A stretch of DNA of 64,000 nt, taken from Shewanella khirikhana. Its GTDB lineage: Bacteria > Pseudomonadota > Gammaproteobacteria > Enterobacterales > Shewanellaceae. The notes beneath the pieces are model-generated. The model had not been told where the DNA came from, made no database searches, and saw only the letters and a program-made list of their open reading frames with translations. Made by a program: the position numbers and the translations under genes. The stretch is from contig NZ_CP020373.1 of the NCBI RefSeq assembly GCF_003957745.1, positions 4,623,501-4,687,500 on the forward strand, written 5' to 3'. Below are positions 1-9,186 of this stretch, piece by piece (the first letter of the stretch is position 1; each line of letters opens with the position of its first letter).

Positions 1-135
1 CGAGCAAGTCCTCGCACCTTGCCCAACTCACAGAATTTTACAAAAACCCGCTTAGAGCAGCCTGACATCTCCTGTTAGGCTGTGCGGGACCTTTCTGCCC
101 GCCGCATGGGCATATAACAATAACCGGGGATTGAT

Positions 136-2196
136 ATGACCAAGTTATCTACTCTGGCGCTGGGCGTAGCCCTGGGGCTGGGTCTGGCTGGCTGTGCCGA
201 CAGCACCAAGGCGCCCGAAGCCGCCGTTGCCAATACCGTTGCCGTTTCTGGCATCGAACAGCAAAACTTCGATCAAGATGTGCGTCATCAGGACGACTTC
301 TACTACAGCGTCAACGGCAACTGGCTGAAGAACACGCCAATTCCTGCCGACAAATCCAACTACGGCGCCTTCTCTGTGCTTTATGATGACAGCCAGAAAG
401 CCCTGCGCGAAATCGTTGAAGCCGCAGCCGCCAAAGAAAACAAACAGGCTGGCTCCACCGAGCAAAAAATCGGTGACTTCTACCAAAGCTACATGAACAC
501 CGACAAGCTGGAGCAGCTGGGTGTTGCGCCGGTTAAGCCTGCGCTGGATGCCATTGCCAAGGCAAAAAGCCATGAGGCACTGGCGGGTCTGATGGGCAAA
601 TTGCTCACCGACGGCAGCAAAATTCCTTTCGGTTTCTGGGTCAACAACGACGCCAAAAACTCTTCCCAGTACGCGGTATACATGAGCCAGAGCGGCCTGA
701 CCCTGCCGGATCGCGATTACTACCTGAAAGACGACGCCAAGTATGTGGCCAACCGTGAAGCCCTGGCCAAGTACGTTACCGAGGTGCTGAGCGCTGCCGG
801 TTACGCCGATGCCAAGCGCGCCGCCAACAGTGTGGCCGAGATTGAACTTTTCATCGCCAAAAACCAGTGGAGCCGGGTGGAGTCACGTGACGCCAACAAG
901 GTTTACAACAAGCTGAGCCGTAAAGAACTCGATAAACTGTTCGGTGGGTTTGACTTTGAAGCCTTCGCCGCCAAAGCCGGCATGGGCGACAAGGTGACTG
1001 ACATTATCGTGCGTCAGCCTTCCTACTTCGAAGCGCTGGGCAAGGGCTTCAATGAATTCCCGGTTGCCGCCTGGCAGGACTATCTGGCCTTCCATCTGGT
1101 GGATGGTGCCGCCGAGCTTTTAAGCGACAACTTTGTGCAGCTGCACTTTGATTTCCACGCCAAGACCCTGGCCGGTGTGCAGGAGCAGGCGCCACGTTGG
1201 AAGCGCGCCGTGGATGCGGCCGATCAGGTGATTGGTGAGCTGGTGGGTGAAGCCTATGTGAAGGCCCACTTCAAGCCCGAAGCCAAGGCCCGCATGGAGC
1301 AGCTTATTCATAACCTTATCAAAGCCTTCGAGGTGAGCATCAATGAGCTGGAGTGGATGACGCCCGAAACCAAGATTGCCGCCCAGGACAAACTGTCCAA
1401 GTTCACCTACAAGATTGGTTATCCGGACAAGTGGAAGGATTACACCGGGCTTGAAATTAAGGCCGACGATCTGGTGGGCAACTACGTGCGCTACGCCAAC
1501 TTCGAGTACGCCGATATGCTGGGCAAGCTGGGTCAGCCAATCGATCGCACCGAGTGGCACATGACCCCGCAAACAGTGAACGCCTATTACAGCCCTGTGG
1601 GTAACGAAATTGTGTTCCCGGCCGCGATTCTTCAGCCGCCATTCTTCAACATGGATGCCGACGATGCGGTGAACTACGGGGGGATTGGAGCCGTGATTGG
1701 CCATGAAATCAGCCACGGCTTTGACGATCAGGGCTCCAAGTACGACGGTAACGGTAACCTGCGTAACTGGTGGTCTGACAAAGACCGTGACGAATTCCAG
1801 AAGCGTGGCAAGCAGCTGTCTGAGCAGTACAGCAAGTACGAAGCCCTGCCAGGCAAGTTTGTTAACGGTGACCTGACCTTAGGTGAAAACATCGGTGACC
1901 TCGGCGGCCTGACTGTAGCCCTGCGCGCCTATCAGATGAGCCTCAACGGCAAACCTGCGCCGGTAATCGATGGCCTGAGCGGCGATCAGCGCTTCTTTAT
2001 GGGCTGGTCCCAGGTATGGCGCCGCAACTACCGCGATGAAGAGCTGGGCCGTCGTCTGCTGACCGACAACCACTCGCCAAGCCACTTCCGCGCCATGGGC
2101 ACTCCACGTAACATCCCCGGCTTCTACCAGGCCTTCGGCGTGACCGAAAACGATAAGATGTACCTGCCAGAAGAGGCACGGGTGAAGATCTGGTAA
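136..2196 (+). CDS. M13 family zinc metallopeptidase, lipoprotein (PepO/neprilysin-like)
   Basis: A 686-aa secreted peptidase. The N-terminus is a lipoprotein signal with lipobox LAGC (Cys20), so the mature enzyme should be lipid-anchored in the cell envelope. Family marks of M13 are present: NAYYSP near residue 481, the zinc motif HEISH near 523, and GENIGD near 583, whose Glu is the third zinc ligand in the family. M13 enzymes cleave oligopeptides; the substrate here cannot be read. The ATG at 136 follows GGGGA at a good distance. The gene is a single unit closed by a terminator it shares with the convergent HAD gene. Length matches bacterial PepO-type enzymes (about 630-700 aa). Nothing looks broken. 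Confidence 0.95.
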   Translation: MTKLSTLALGVALGLGLAGCADSTKAPEAAVANTVAVSGIEQQNFDQDVRHQDDFYYSVNGNWLKNTPIPADKSNYGAFSVLYDDSQKALREIVEAAAAKENKQAGSTEQKIGDFYQSYMNTDKLEQLGVAPVKPALDAIAKAKSHEALAGLMGKLLTDGSKIPFGFWVNNDAKNSSQYAVYMSQSGLTLPDRDYYLKDDAKYVANREALAKYVTEVLSAAGYADAKRAANSVAEIELFIAKNQWSRVESRDANKVYNKLSRKELDKLFGGFDFEAFAAKAGMGDKVTDIIVRQPSYFEALGKGFNEFPVAAWQDYLAFHLVDGAAELLSDNFVQLHFDFHAKTLAGVQEQAPRWKRAVDAADQVIGELVGEAYVKAHFKPEAKARMEQLIHNLIKAFEVSINELEWMTPETKIAAQDKLSKFTYKIGYPDKWKDYTGLEIKADDLVGNYVRYANFEYADMLGKLGQPIDRTEWHMTPQTVNAYYSPVGNEIVFPAAILQPPFFNMDADDAVNYGGIGAVIGHEISHGFDDQGSKYDGNGNLRNWWSDKDRDEFQKRGKQLSEQYSKYEALPGKFVNGDLTLGENIGDLGGLTVALRAYQMSLNGKPAPVIDGLSGDQRFFMGWSQVWRRNYRDEELGRRLLTDNHSPSHFRAMGTPRNIPGFYQAFGVTENDKMYLPEEARVKIW

Positions 2197-2208
2197 CGGA
2201 TTTTCCCC

Positions 2209-2255
2209 AATAAAAAAGCCGGGCCCTGTTCAACACAGCGGCCCGGCTTTTTATT
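2209..2255. terminator. Bidirectional intrinsic terminator
   Basis: Perfect stem GCCGGGCC/GGCCCGGC with a 14-nt loop, A-tract on the left and T-tract on the right, lying between the convergent M13 peptidase and HAD genes. It can serve both. Confidence 0.9.
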
Positions 2256-2271
2256 GTATTCTTACAGCCAG

Positions 2272-2937
2272 TTAGCCCTGGCTTGCCAGCAGCGGTGGCA
2301 GGGCGGTTAAGTCTTCTGCCTTTACATGGGCCACGGCCCAGCGGGCCTGCTCGCGCTCGTGGGCGGGGGGAATGGCGAGGGTCTGCATGGTGGCTGCGCG
2401 GGCAGCAATCAGGCCGTTGAATGAGTCTTCCACCGCCAGACAGTGACGTGCGGGTACGCCGAGGGCGTCGGCACACTTCAGATACACCTCGGGGTGGGGC
2501 TTGCCGTAATCGAGATGCTCGGCAGATTCCATGGCCTCGAAATAGCCGCGGATATTCAGGGTGTCCAGCACGGCATCGATAATGGCCCAGCTTGACGAGG
2601 TGGCAAGGCCTATTTTAAGGCCCTTGGCACGGCAAAATTCCAGCGCCTCAATCACGCCCTTCATGGGTACGCCTTCGGCGAGGATATGAGCCACCACGCC
2701 ATCGACAATCTGTTTGGCCACGGCGGCGTTATCGTAGTTATCCCAGGGGAAACGGCGATACCAGTAGTCGACCACCATATCGATGCGCAGCCCCACGGTG
2801 TCGTGGATGTCTTCGGGCTTGATTGGCAGGCCGAGTCCGGCCAGTACTTCGTATTCGGCGAGTTGCCACACGGGTTCTGAATCGATAAGTATGCCGTCCA
2901 TATCAAAAATTACGGCATCGATGCGGTTGGTTAACAT
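2272..2937 (-). CDS. hxpB: HAD-superfamily sugar-phosphate phosphatase (HxpB/YniC-like)
   Basis: A 221-aa cytoplasmic HAD subfamily IA phosphatase. Motif I is FDMDGILIDSEP, with nucleophile Asp near residue 11. The cap follows. Motif II is the ATSSS segment near 115, and the motif III/IV region contains GKPHPEVYL and VEDSFNG. The sequence pattern and length (E. coli HxpB is 222 aa) point to the hexitol/2-deoxyglucose-6-phosphate phosphatase group. The exact substrate is inferred from resemblance only. The start ATG follows AGGAG with 5-nt spacing. It is divergent from acnB and convergent with the M13 peptidase. Confidence 0.85.
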   Translation of the reverse strand: MLTNRIDAVIFDMDGILIDSEPVWQLAEYEVLAGLGLPIKPEDIHDTVGLRIDMVVDYWYRRFPWDNYDNAAVAKQIVDGVVAHILAEGVPMKGVIEALEFCRAKGLKIGLATSSSWAIIDAVLDTLNIRGYFEAMESAEHLDYGKPHPEVYLKCADALGVPARHCLAVEDSFNGLIAARAATMQTLAIPPAHEREQARWAVAHVKAEDLTALPPLLASQG

Positions 2938-3172
2938 GCTGGCTCCTCAGAAAATGAGTCGATATTGTCGCTTGGGCAAAAATTTTTTTCAGCCCATATT
3001 TGTCCGCACTGAAAAGTCGGCTGTTGAAATTAAATGGGGAGGTGATTGGTAACGTTTTGTATTGTATGAAATTTGCCCTTGTTTCAAACTATTGTCTAAT
3101 TTCGTGCGTTTAATCGCTGGGATAAGGTGCCGCTTGCCCACAGAATTTCCGCAGATTTCCCCCGCACAAGAG

Positions 3173-3229
3173 TGTGAGCTGATTCATACTTTTTCAAAGC
3201 TGTAGTATACTGCAGCCCGGAAATCCGGG
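3173..3229 (+). promoter_or_regulatory. acnB promoter with CRP-like site and leader hairpin
   Basis: In the 370-nt gap before acnB, a -35 TTCATA (3183-3188) and -10 TATACT (3206-3211) are 17 bp apart. A CRP-like dyad TGTGA-N6-TCATA (3173-3188, 9 of 10 half-site bases) overlaps the -35, near the -41.5 position typical of class II activation. The leader begins with a hairpin CCCGGA/TCCGGG at 3216-3229. E. coli acnB is known to be CRP-activated; for this genome the regulation is inferred. The rest of the gap (2938-3172) shows nothing I recognise. Confidence 0.6.
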
Positions 3230-3307
3230 TCGTCCTGTCGGACTGTAGCCTTCATCCACGAAGACGTGCAGTTTCGTTGAGAGCGCCATACAAAGAGGAA
3301 TGTTGCC

Positions 3308-5905
3308 GTGCTAGAAGCATATCGTAAACACGTCGAAGAACGTGCTGCAGAGGGCGTTGTCCCTAAGCCACTCGATGCCCACCAGGTAGCCGAACTGGTT
3401 GAATTAGTAAAGAATCCTCCAGCTGGTGAAGAAGCCTTCATCCTGGATCTGCTTGAAAACCGTATTCCCCCCGGCGTTGACGAAGCCGCCTATGTGAAGG
3501 CCGGTTTCCTGGATGCCATCGCCAAGGGCGCAGCCACTTCTCCTATCCTGAGCGCTGAGCGTGCCGTTGAGCTGCTGGGCACCATGCAGGGTGGCTACAA
3601 CATCGAGCCGCTGATCCATCAACTGGACAACGACAAGCTGGCCCCTCTGGCCGTTAAAGCCCTGTCGCACACCCTGCTGATGTTCGATGCCTTCCACGAT
3701 GTGGTTGAGAAGATGAACGCCGGCAACGCCCACGCCAAGACCGTAGTTGAGTCCTGGGCCAACGCCGAGTGGTTCCTGAGCCGTCCTAAGCTTGCCGACA
3801 AGATTTCGCTGACCGTATTCAAGGTAACCGGTGAAACCAACACCGACGACCTGTCTCCGGCTCCGGATGCCTGGTCTCGTCCAGATATCCCGCTGCACGC
3901 CCTGGCAATGCTGAAAAACGCCCGCGACGGCATTGTGCCCGATGAGCCAGGCGCCATTGGCCCAATCAAGAAAATCGAAGAGCTGAAAACCCAGGGTTTC
4001 CCACTGGTTTACGTGGGTGACGTAGTAGGTACCGGTTCTTCCCGTAAGTCTGCCACCAACTCAGTGCTGTGGTTCATGGGTGATGACATCCCATTCGTGC
4101 CAAATAAGCGCGCCGGTGGTTTCTGTCTGGGCGGCAAAATCGCTCCTATCTTCTTCAACACCATGGAAGATGCCGGCGCTCTGCCAATCGAGCTGGACGT
4201 CAGCAAGATGGAAATGGGCGATGTGATTGATATCTTCCCTTACGAGGGCAAGGTACGTCGCCATGGCAGCGATGAAGTGATTTCTGAGTTTGAACTCAAG
4301 ACCGACGTGCTGCTGGATGAAGTACGCGCCGGTGGCCGTATTCCGCTGATCATCGGCCGCGGTCTCACCGACAAGGCCCGTGAAGTGCTGGGTCTGGGCG
4401 CATCTGCCGAGTTCGTTCGTCCTCAGGATGTGGCCGACACTGGCAAGGGTTTCACCCTGGCCCAGAAGATGGTTGGTAAAGCCTGTGGCGTGGCCGGTGT
4501 TCGCCCCGGTCAATACTGTGAGCCCAAGATGACTTCTGTAGGTTCTCAGGACACCACAGGTCCTATGACCCGTGACGAGCTGAAAGACCTCGCGTGTCTT
4601 GGCTTCAGCGCCGACCTGACCATGCAGTCATTCTGTCACACCGCCGCTTATCCAAAGCCAGTGGACGTGAACACTCACCACACCCTGCCTGACTTCATCA
4701 TGAACCGCGGTGGTATTTCACTGCGTCCAGGTGACGGTGTTATCCACTCATGGCTGAACCGCATGCTGCTGCCCGATACCGTAGGTACCGGCGGTGACTC
4801 GCACACCCGTTTCCCAATCGGTATCTCCTTCCCGGCCGGTTCCGGTCTGGTAGCCTTTGCTGCTGCCACCGGAGTTATGCCACTGGATATGCCTGAGTCG
4901 GTACTGGTGCGCTTCAAGGGTCAAATGCAGCCTGGTATCACCCTGCGTGACCTGGTGCATGCCATCCCGCACAAGGCCATCGAAATGGGTCTGCTGACCG
5001 TTGAGAAGAAGGGCAAGAAGAACATCTTCTCTGGCCGCATTCTCGAAATCGAAGGTCTGGAACACCTGAAAGTTGAGCAGGCGTTCGAGCTGTCCGATGC
5101 CTCTGCCGAGCGCTCTGCCGCCGGTTGTACCATCAAGCTGGATAAAGATCCTATCATCGAGTATCTGAACTCCAACATCGTCATGCTCAAGTGGATGATC
5201 GCTGAAGGCTACGGTGACCGCCGTACCATCGAGCGCCGCATCAAGGGCATGGAAGAGTGGCTGAAGAACCCAGAGCTGATGGAAGCCGATAAGGATGCCG
5301 AGTACGCAGCGGTTATCGAAATCGACCTGAACAACATCAAAGAGCCAATCCTGTGTGCCCCGAACGATCCGGACGATGCCGTGCTGCTGTCTGCCGTTGC
5401 CAACACCAAGATTGACGAAGTGTTCGTTGGTTCCTGTATGACCAACATCGGTCACTTCCGTGCTACCGGTAAGGTACTGGACAAGTTCGCCAAGAGCCTG
5501 CCAACCCGTCTGTGGATTGCCCCGCCAACCAAGATGGACAAGGACCAGCTGACCGAAGAAGGTTACTACGGTATCTTCGGTCGCGTTGGTGCCCGTATCG
5601 AAATCCCCGGCTGTTCACTGTGTATGGGTAACCAGGCTCGCGTAGCCGATGGCGCCACCGTGGTGTCTACCTCTACCCGTAACTTCCCGAACCGTCTGGG
5701 TACCGGTGCCAACGTGTACCTGGCCTCAGCGGAACTCGCCGCCGTAGCCGCCCTGCTGGGCCGTCTGCCATCGCCAGAGGAATATCAGGTTTACGCCAAG
5801 GAAATCGACGCCACTGCCGCCGATACCTACCGTTACCTGAACTTCGACCAGATTGATTCCTACACCAAGAAAGCCGGTGAAGTGATCTTCCAATCTGCGG
5901 TCTAA
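3308..5905 (+). CDS. acnB: Bifunctional aconitate hydratase 2 / 2-methylisocitrate dehydratase
   Basis: An 865-aa TCA-cycle enzyme that isomerises citrate and isocitrate, and in this family also hydrates 2-methyl-cis-aconitate in propionate breakdown. The AcnB domain order is visible: N-terminal HEAT-like helical domain (about 1-160), then the swivel domain (VYVGDVVGTGSSRKSATN near 235-252), then the catalytic domain. The [4Fe-4S] ligands are GSCMTN (near 708) and CSLC (near 769-772). Other active-site signatures are GGDSHTR and STRNFPNRLG. Start codon is GTG at 3308, preceded by AGAGGA; no better ATG fits. It is monocistronic, closed by a strong terminator. In other bacteria apo-AcnB binds mRNA; nothing here addresses that. 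Confidence 0.97.
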   Translation: MLEAYRKHVEERAAEGVVPKPLDAHQVAELVELVKNPPAGEEAFILDLLENRIPPGVDEAAYVKAGFLDAIAKGAATSPILSAERAVELLGTMQGGYNIEPLIHQLDNDKLAPLAVKALSHTLLMFDAFHDVVEKMNAGNAHAKTVVESWANAEWFLSRPKLADKISLTVFKVTGETNTDDLSPAPDAWSRPDIPLHALAMLKNARDGIVPDEPGAIGPIKKIEELKTQGFPLVYVGDVVGTGSSRKSATNSVLWFMGDDIPFVPNKRAGGFCLGGKIAPIFFNTMEDAGALPIELDVSKMEMGDVIDIFPYEGKVRRHGSDEVISEFELKTDVLLDEVRAGGRIPLIIGRGLTDKAREVLGLGASAEFVRPQDVADTGKGFTLAQKMVGKACGVAGVRPGQYCEPKMTSVGSQDTTGPMTRDELKDLACLGFSADLTMQSFCHTAAYPKPVDVNTHHTLPDFIMNRGGISLRPGDGVIHSWLNRMLLPDTVGTGGDSHTRFPIGISFPAGSGLVAFAAATGVMPLDMPESVLVRFKGQMQPGITLRDLVHAIPHKAIEMGLLTVEKKGKKNIFSGRILEIEGLEHLKVEQAFELSDASAERSAAGCTIKLDKDPIIEYLNSNIVMLKWMIAEGYGDRRTIERRIKGMEEWLKNPELMEADKDAEYAAVIEIDLNNIKEPILCAPNDPDDAVLLSAVANTKIDEVFVGSCMTNIGHFRATGKVLDKFAKSLPTRLWIAPPTKMDKDQLTEEGYYGIFGRVGARIEIPGCSLCMGNQARVADGATVVSTSTRNFPNRLGTGANVYLASAELAAVAALLGRLPSPEEYQVYAKEIDATAADTYRYLNFDQIDSYTKKAGEVIFQSAV

Positions 5906-5924
5906 GTACTGACTCGTTGAGTTG

Positions 5925-5950
5925 AAAAGCCGGCGCAAGCCGGCTTTTTT
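5925..5950 (+). terminator. acnB terminator
   Basis: Stem AAGCCGGC/GCCGGCTT with GCAA tetraloop followed by a T-run, 20 nt after the acnB stop. Confidence 0.9.
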
Positions 5951-6870
5951 GTGTCTGTTTCTAGTAGGTTAGTAAAAGCCTGCCGCCCAAGGTAAGGCTA
6001 CACACTCATACAGACATTGGGTTGCCCGGCAGCAATCTTTATTGTACCTTGGTGCAACTTGCTACTGACAAGGTTTTGTTAACCCTAAGATGATGAATTA
6101 AAGGCGTTAATTAAGCATTCCGTAAACGGTAAGCAGTACAAAAACGTGGATCAGGGAAGAACCGCTTAGCCCACGCCTTTTCAGGCGCGGCCAGCGAAGC
6201 AGGGACAGCGCCAACCAAGCATCAGCAAGGTAAATCACAGCCAAGCCCGCCCTTCAGCTTCTCCCCTCGTTGCACGAAACATGAACCAGCCCAAGGTTTG
6301 ATAAAGCCCAAGGTTTGATTAAGCATAAGCTGCTAACTTGCTGTTGTTTTAATTGGATTTTTTACAAATGGCTTTTAACCAAAGCCATTTGGGCGGGTAC
6401 GTAATAAAGCTGCGAGTGCCGGTGCGGTAGCCTACCCGGAATTTGGGTGTTTAGCGCCAACACGGGGCGTTTGTTGGGATTGCCAAACTGCGTTTGGCGA
6501 AAGTCGTGGGTCGCCGACCCACACCCGGGGGAAAGGGGACCGTTTCGACAGGCCCCCTTGTCCAATCCCCCAGCGACCCCAGACGAAGCCGAGCACTTTG
6601 GCCTTATGGGCTGAAAACGACCACCGCGACCGATTCGCTCCAAGCTCAACGGTCACTGCCTCGGCATCCATGCCTCGGCTCGCTCGTTTCATTCAGCCCA
6701 ACAGCCAAAGCGGCTTCGATGGGGGATAATCAAAACCTGCGACATAGAGGTTATGACGGCAGTGTTATTGATAATGGCAAAAAACCAAGCACGCTTTGCT
6801 TGTAAATTGATATGGACAAAATTGTCTAACCCAAAGAATAATAGAAGATTCCCCGGCACACTATACAAAT
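5951..6870. other. Long gene-free stretch with inverted and tandem repeats
   Basis: No credible gene in about 920 nt. Visible structure: a 17-bp tandem duplication at 6288-6304/6305-6321; a perfect 10-bp inverted repeat AAATGGCTTT/AAAGCCATTT at 6366-6390; a 7-bp one at 6482-6498 (GCCAAAC/GTTTGGC); and an 8-bp palindrome GTGGGTCG/CGACCCAC at 6506-6522. From about 6420 to 6720 the composition is GC-rich and hairpin-dense, unlike the A+T-rich cassette that follows. I read it as non-coding, possibly a decayed repeat element. Short open frames here have no ribosome binding site or recognisable protein character. Confidence 0.5.
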
Positions 6871-6905
6871 GTTAGGGCACCAAGTATCTGAGTATAGGAA
6901 GTAAA

Positions 6906-7679
6906 ATGTCTCAAGAAGTAGTTCTTAATAATGCATTAACCAAACTAATTAATGCGTACAAAAATAAAATTGATGGATTTAATGTTCAAGACTTCCTTAA
7001 AACAGGAGTTGATCCTTTTCGATTTACAGTAAATGTTTCAATTTGGGGGCTAACATTAGCAGTTAGAAAAGAGATTGAACATAAGATAGAAATGGCTTTG
7101 GAAAATTTAATTGGTGACTTTCATGAGGACTATCTCGGTAATGTCATGCATATACCGACCAGTACGAAGTGGGAAAAGGTACCTGAAGGCTCAATTCCAG
7201 GCATTGATATAGCTAATAGAGAAAAAGAAGTATATTTTCAGATTAAAAGTAAGCACAACTCAATGAACTCTTCTTCTTCTAAAAAGTTAGCAGAAGAACT
7301 TGAAGAAACATCACAAATGTATCCAACTGCAGAAGTTGGTTGCCTCTGGGTGGTGGCAACTCAAGAGCGAAAAGCTATAGGTGAAAATCAAGTAGCTGAA
7401 GTCGCATCTTGCTATAAAGGTAATAAGTCTTATGAGGTGGTTACAGGAGTAGATGGGGAATTAACCTCTGTATTAAGTCAAACTCTAAAGTCAATACCTG
7501 ATATTATAAAAACAATAGATTTTGGAACTTATAAAAATGAAAAGGGCGAAGAAGTAAAGAAGGATTTTCCTACGGTATTAGATGACGCCGCAAAGAGAGT
7601 TACGACGTCTTTAATGAAAATGGCTAAAGAAACCGGCATTTCAGAAATCGAAATTGTTAAAAATAACTCGATTAGCTAA
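6906..7679 (+). CDS. Type II restriction endonuclease, probably Eco47II family
   Basis: A 257-aa protein beside a DNA cytosine methyltransferase. It contains a PD-(D/E)XK-like active site in the form GID (Asp101) followed by QIK (Gln112, Lys114), with Gln at the usual acidic position, a variant known in other nucleases of this fold. The surrounding pattern (IGDFHEDYLGNV, then GIDIAN, then QIKSKHN, then LWVVATQ) resembles the Eco47II-type family whose founding member recognises GGNCC. That family call is from memory and moderate; specificity is not proven. RBS AGGAAG precedes the ATG, which lies 34 nt inside the cassette start, as is usual for cassette genes. A+T-rich, lysine-rich composition marks it as foreign. 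It ends in a palindrome shared with the methyltransferase gene. Confidence 0.75.
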   Translation: MSQEVVLNNALTKLINAYKNKIDGFNVQDFLKTGVDPFRFTVNVSIWGLTLAVRKEIEHKIEMALENLIGDFHEDYLGNVMHIPTSTKWEKVPEGSIPGIDIANREKEVYFQIKSKHNSMNSSSSKKLAEELEETSQMYPTAEVGCLWVVATQERKAIGENQVAEVASCYKGNKSYEVVTGVDGELTSVLSQTLKSIPDIIKTIDFGTYKNEKGEEVKKDFPTVLDDAAKRVTTSLMKMAKETGISEIEIVKNNSIS

Positions 7680-7689
7680 TGTAATTGAA

Positions 7690-7717
7690 ATTAGGTTTTG
7701 GTTAACCAAAACCTAAT
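7690..7717. terminator. Perfect 28-bp palindrome between convergent R and M genes
   Basis: ATTAGGTTTTGGTT followed immediately by its exact complement AACCAAAACCTAAT. It starts 10 nt after the endonuclease stop and covers the last codons and stop of the methyltransferase gene. It probably works as a bidirectional terminator, although only short T-runs flank it. Confidence 0.65.
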
Positions 7718-9123
7718 TCTTGCTGTTCTGATTTGTCCTTAAATGTTTCTATTTGCTTGTTGAATTGGTCTCTCCACTCCGCATCACTGGTATTTTTATA
7801 TCTAGAGTATTTAAACCCTTTGAGAGCAATAATATCAACATTATTGAGTAACTTTAAAATAAGCTGGCCTACAGCAAGCCCCATACCTAAAGGAACAGCA
7901 TTACCAACTTGTTTATATTGCTGGATTATCGGTCCAGCTAGCTCCCAGCTATCTGGAAACTCTTGTATTCTTTTGTATTCCTCAACAGATATTGGCCTAT
8001 CTTCTGTTGGGTGAGCTAGGTCAGTTGCTGGCATTGCTGGATGAGTGACCAAAGTTGGGGACGGTTTATCCCACGCTAGCCGCCTTAAAAAACCTGTTTT
8101 TCCTCCACCGGAATAAAATGATTTTCCCATAGCTTCTTTTTGTAACTCTATTGGTAAATCTTTCCAATTCTGACCAGGTTTGAGTAGGCGATAGTATTGC
8201 AATCTCTTTTCTGGAAAATTAAGGTGATTGTGGCTTTCAATATTTTTAATGCACGACTTTAAAGTTCTCCATTTCGGCAATCCAAACGAACCATCTTCTG
8301 AGTGTGTTGGTATCAAAAATGGTGGTTTTTTGCCGTCGCGAGAGCAAATGATAATTACGCGCTCTCTAATTTGCGGTGTTCCAAAATTAGCAGAGTTATA
8401 TAAATTAAATGAAAATCCGTATCCGGAACTTTCGAGTCTATTAATTATAAAATTTAGCGCGCCGCCTTTTAGTTCATCCGCTTTTAAGTCGGGGAATTCC
8501 GGACCTCTTTGATCATGCGGTCTATGATCCATAGGACAAGATAAAAGCCCCCTAACATTTTCAATTACAAAATATTTCGGTTTCAGTTCAAGGCATAGCT
8601 CTAAATATTTTAAAAACACATTCCCTCTGTCGTCATTGAAGCCTTTTCGCTTTCCTGCGGTGCTAAATGCTTGGCATGGAGGGCCGCCCATAATCAAATC
8701 TATATCATCGTCATCTGACAATCCTGCGGCCTGTCTTATATCTGAACTAGAATATTCGTTGATGTCGGTTAGCAAGGCAGCATTGGGCCTATTCAGAGCA
8801 ATTGTTTGCCTGCAAAATTTATCAATTTCACAGGCAAGACGGACGTCAAAACCTGCCTTTTCTATTCCTAGGTCAAGTCCCATGGCTCCTGAGAAGAAGC
8901 TCAATGCTATGGGCTTTTTTTTGTCAATTTTATAAACAGGATGATCTTCAGCTACTTTGTGGGCAGATTTGAGACCATAGTTTCTTAAGCTAGAGGCATC
9001 AATTACCCACGAACTACCAAGCTTTCTTGCCTTGAGTTCATTGGTTCTACAAAGGGTGCGGATCCGCTGCTCGCTAATATTTAGTTGTTCAGCTGCTTCT
9101 TTAATGGTAATTTCGGTACTCAC
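7702..9123 (-). CDS. DNA (cytosine-5) methyltransferase with N-terminal helix-turn-helix domain
   Basis: A 473-aa 5mC methyltransferase that should protect the host from the adjacent endonuclease. The C5 motifs are in canonical order: I (FFSGAMGLDLG), IV (GGPPCQAFS, catalytic Cys), VI (ENVRGL), VIII (QIRERV), then the target-recognition region, then IX/X (RIQEFP, QVGNAVP). Residues about 5-50 form an excisionase/MerR-like helix-turn-helix (IKEAAEQLNISEQRIRTLC), which could let the protein bind and control its own promoter. I chose the GTG start at 9123 because AGGAAA lies 6 nt upstream; the frame stays open to 9186, right up to attC. A+T-rich like the endonuclease gene, and convergent with it. 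Confidence 0.9.
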   Translation of the reverse strand: MSTEITIKEAAEQLNISEQRIRTLCRTNELKARKLGSSWVIDASSLRNYGLKSAHKVAEDHPVYKIDKKKPIALSFFSGAMGLDLGIEKAGFDVRLACEIDKFCRQTIALNRPNAALLTDINEYSSSDIRQAAGLSDDDDIDLIMGGPPCQAFSTAGKRKGFNDDRGNVFLKYLELCLELKPKYFVIENVRGLLSCPMDHRPHDQRGPEFPDLKADELKGGALNFIINRLESSGYGFSFNLYNSANFGTPQIRERVIIICSRDGKKPPFLIPTHSEDGSFGLPKWRTLKSCIKNIESHNHLNFPEKRLQYYRLLKPGQNWKDLPIELQKEAMGKSFYSGGGKTGFLRRLAWDKPSPTLVTHPAMPATDLAHPTEDRPISVEEYKRIQEFPDSWELAGPIIQQYKQVGNAVPLGMGLAVGQLILKLLNNVDIIALKGFKYSRYKNTSDAEWRDQFNKQIETFKDKSEQQELGFG

Positions 9124-9186
9124 TCTATGTTTCCTTTGCGAAACCTGTAATAGGTACCAATATAGCTGGATATGCATACATGTCAA

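Noticed and set aside
6494..6805. 103-residue frame in the acnB-cassette gap
   Set aside because: Runs through the palindromes, has odd composition (Pro/Arg/Ser-rich) and no Shine-Dalgarno.
6824..6871. Possible second attC or attI just upstream of the cassette (GTCTAAC at 6824-6830)
   Set aside because: Only 47 bp to the core site, no complementary left/right boxes, and core match 5 of 7. More likely chance.
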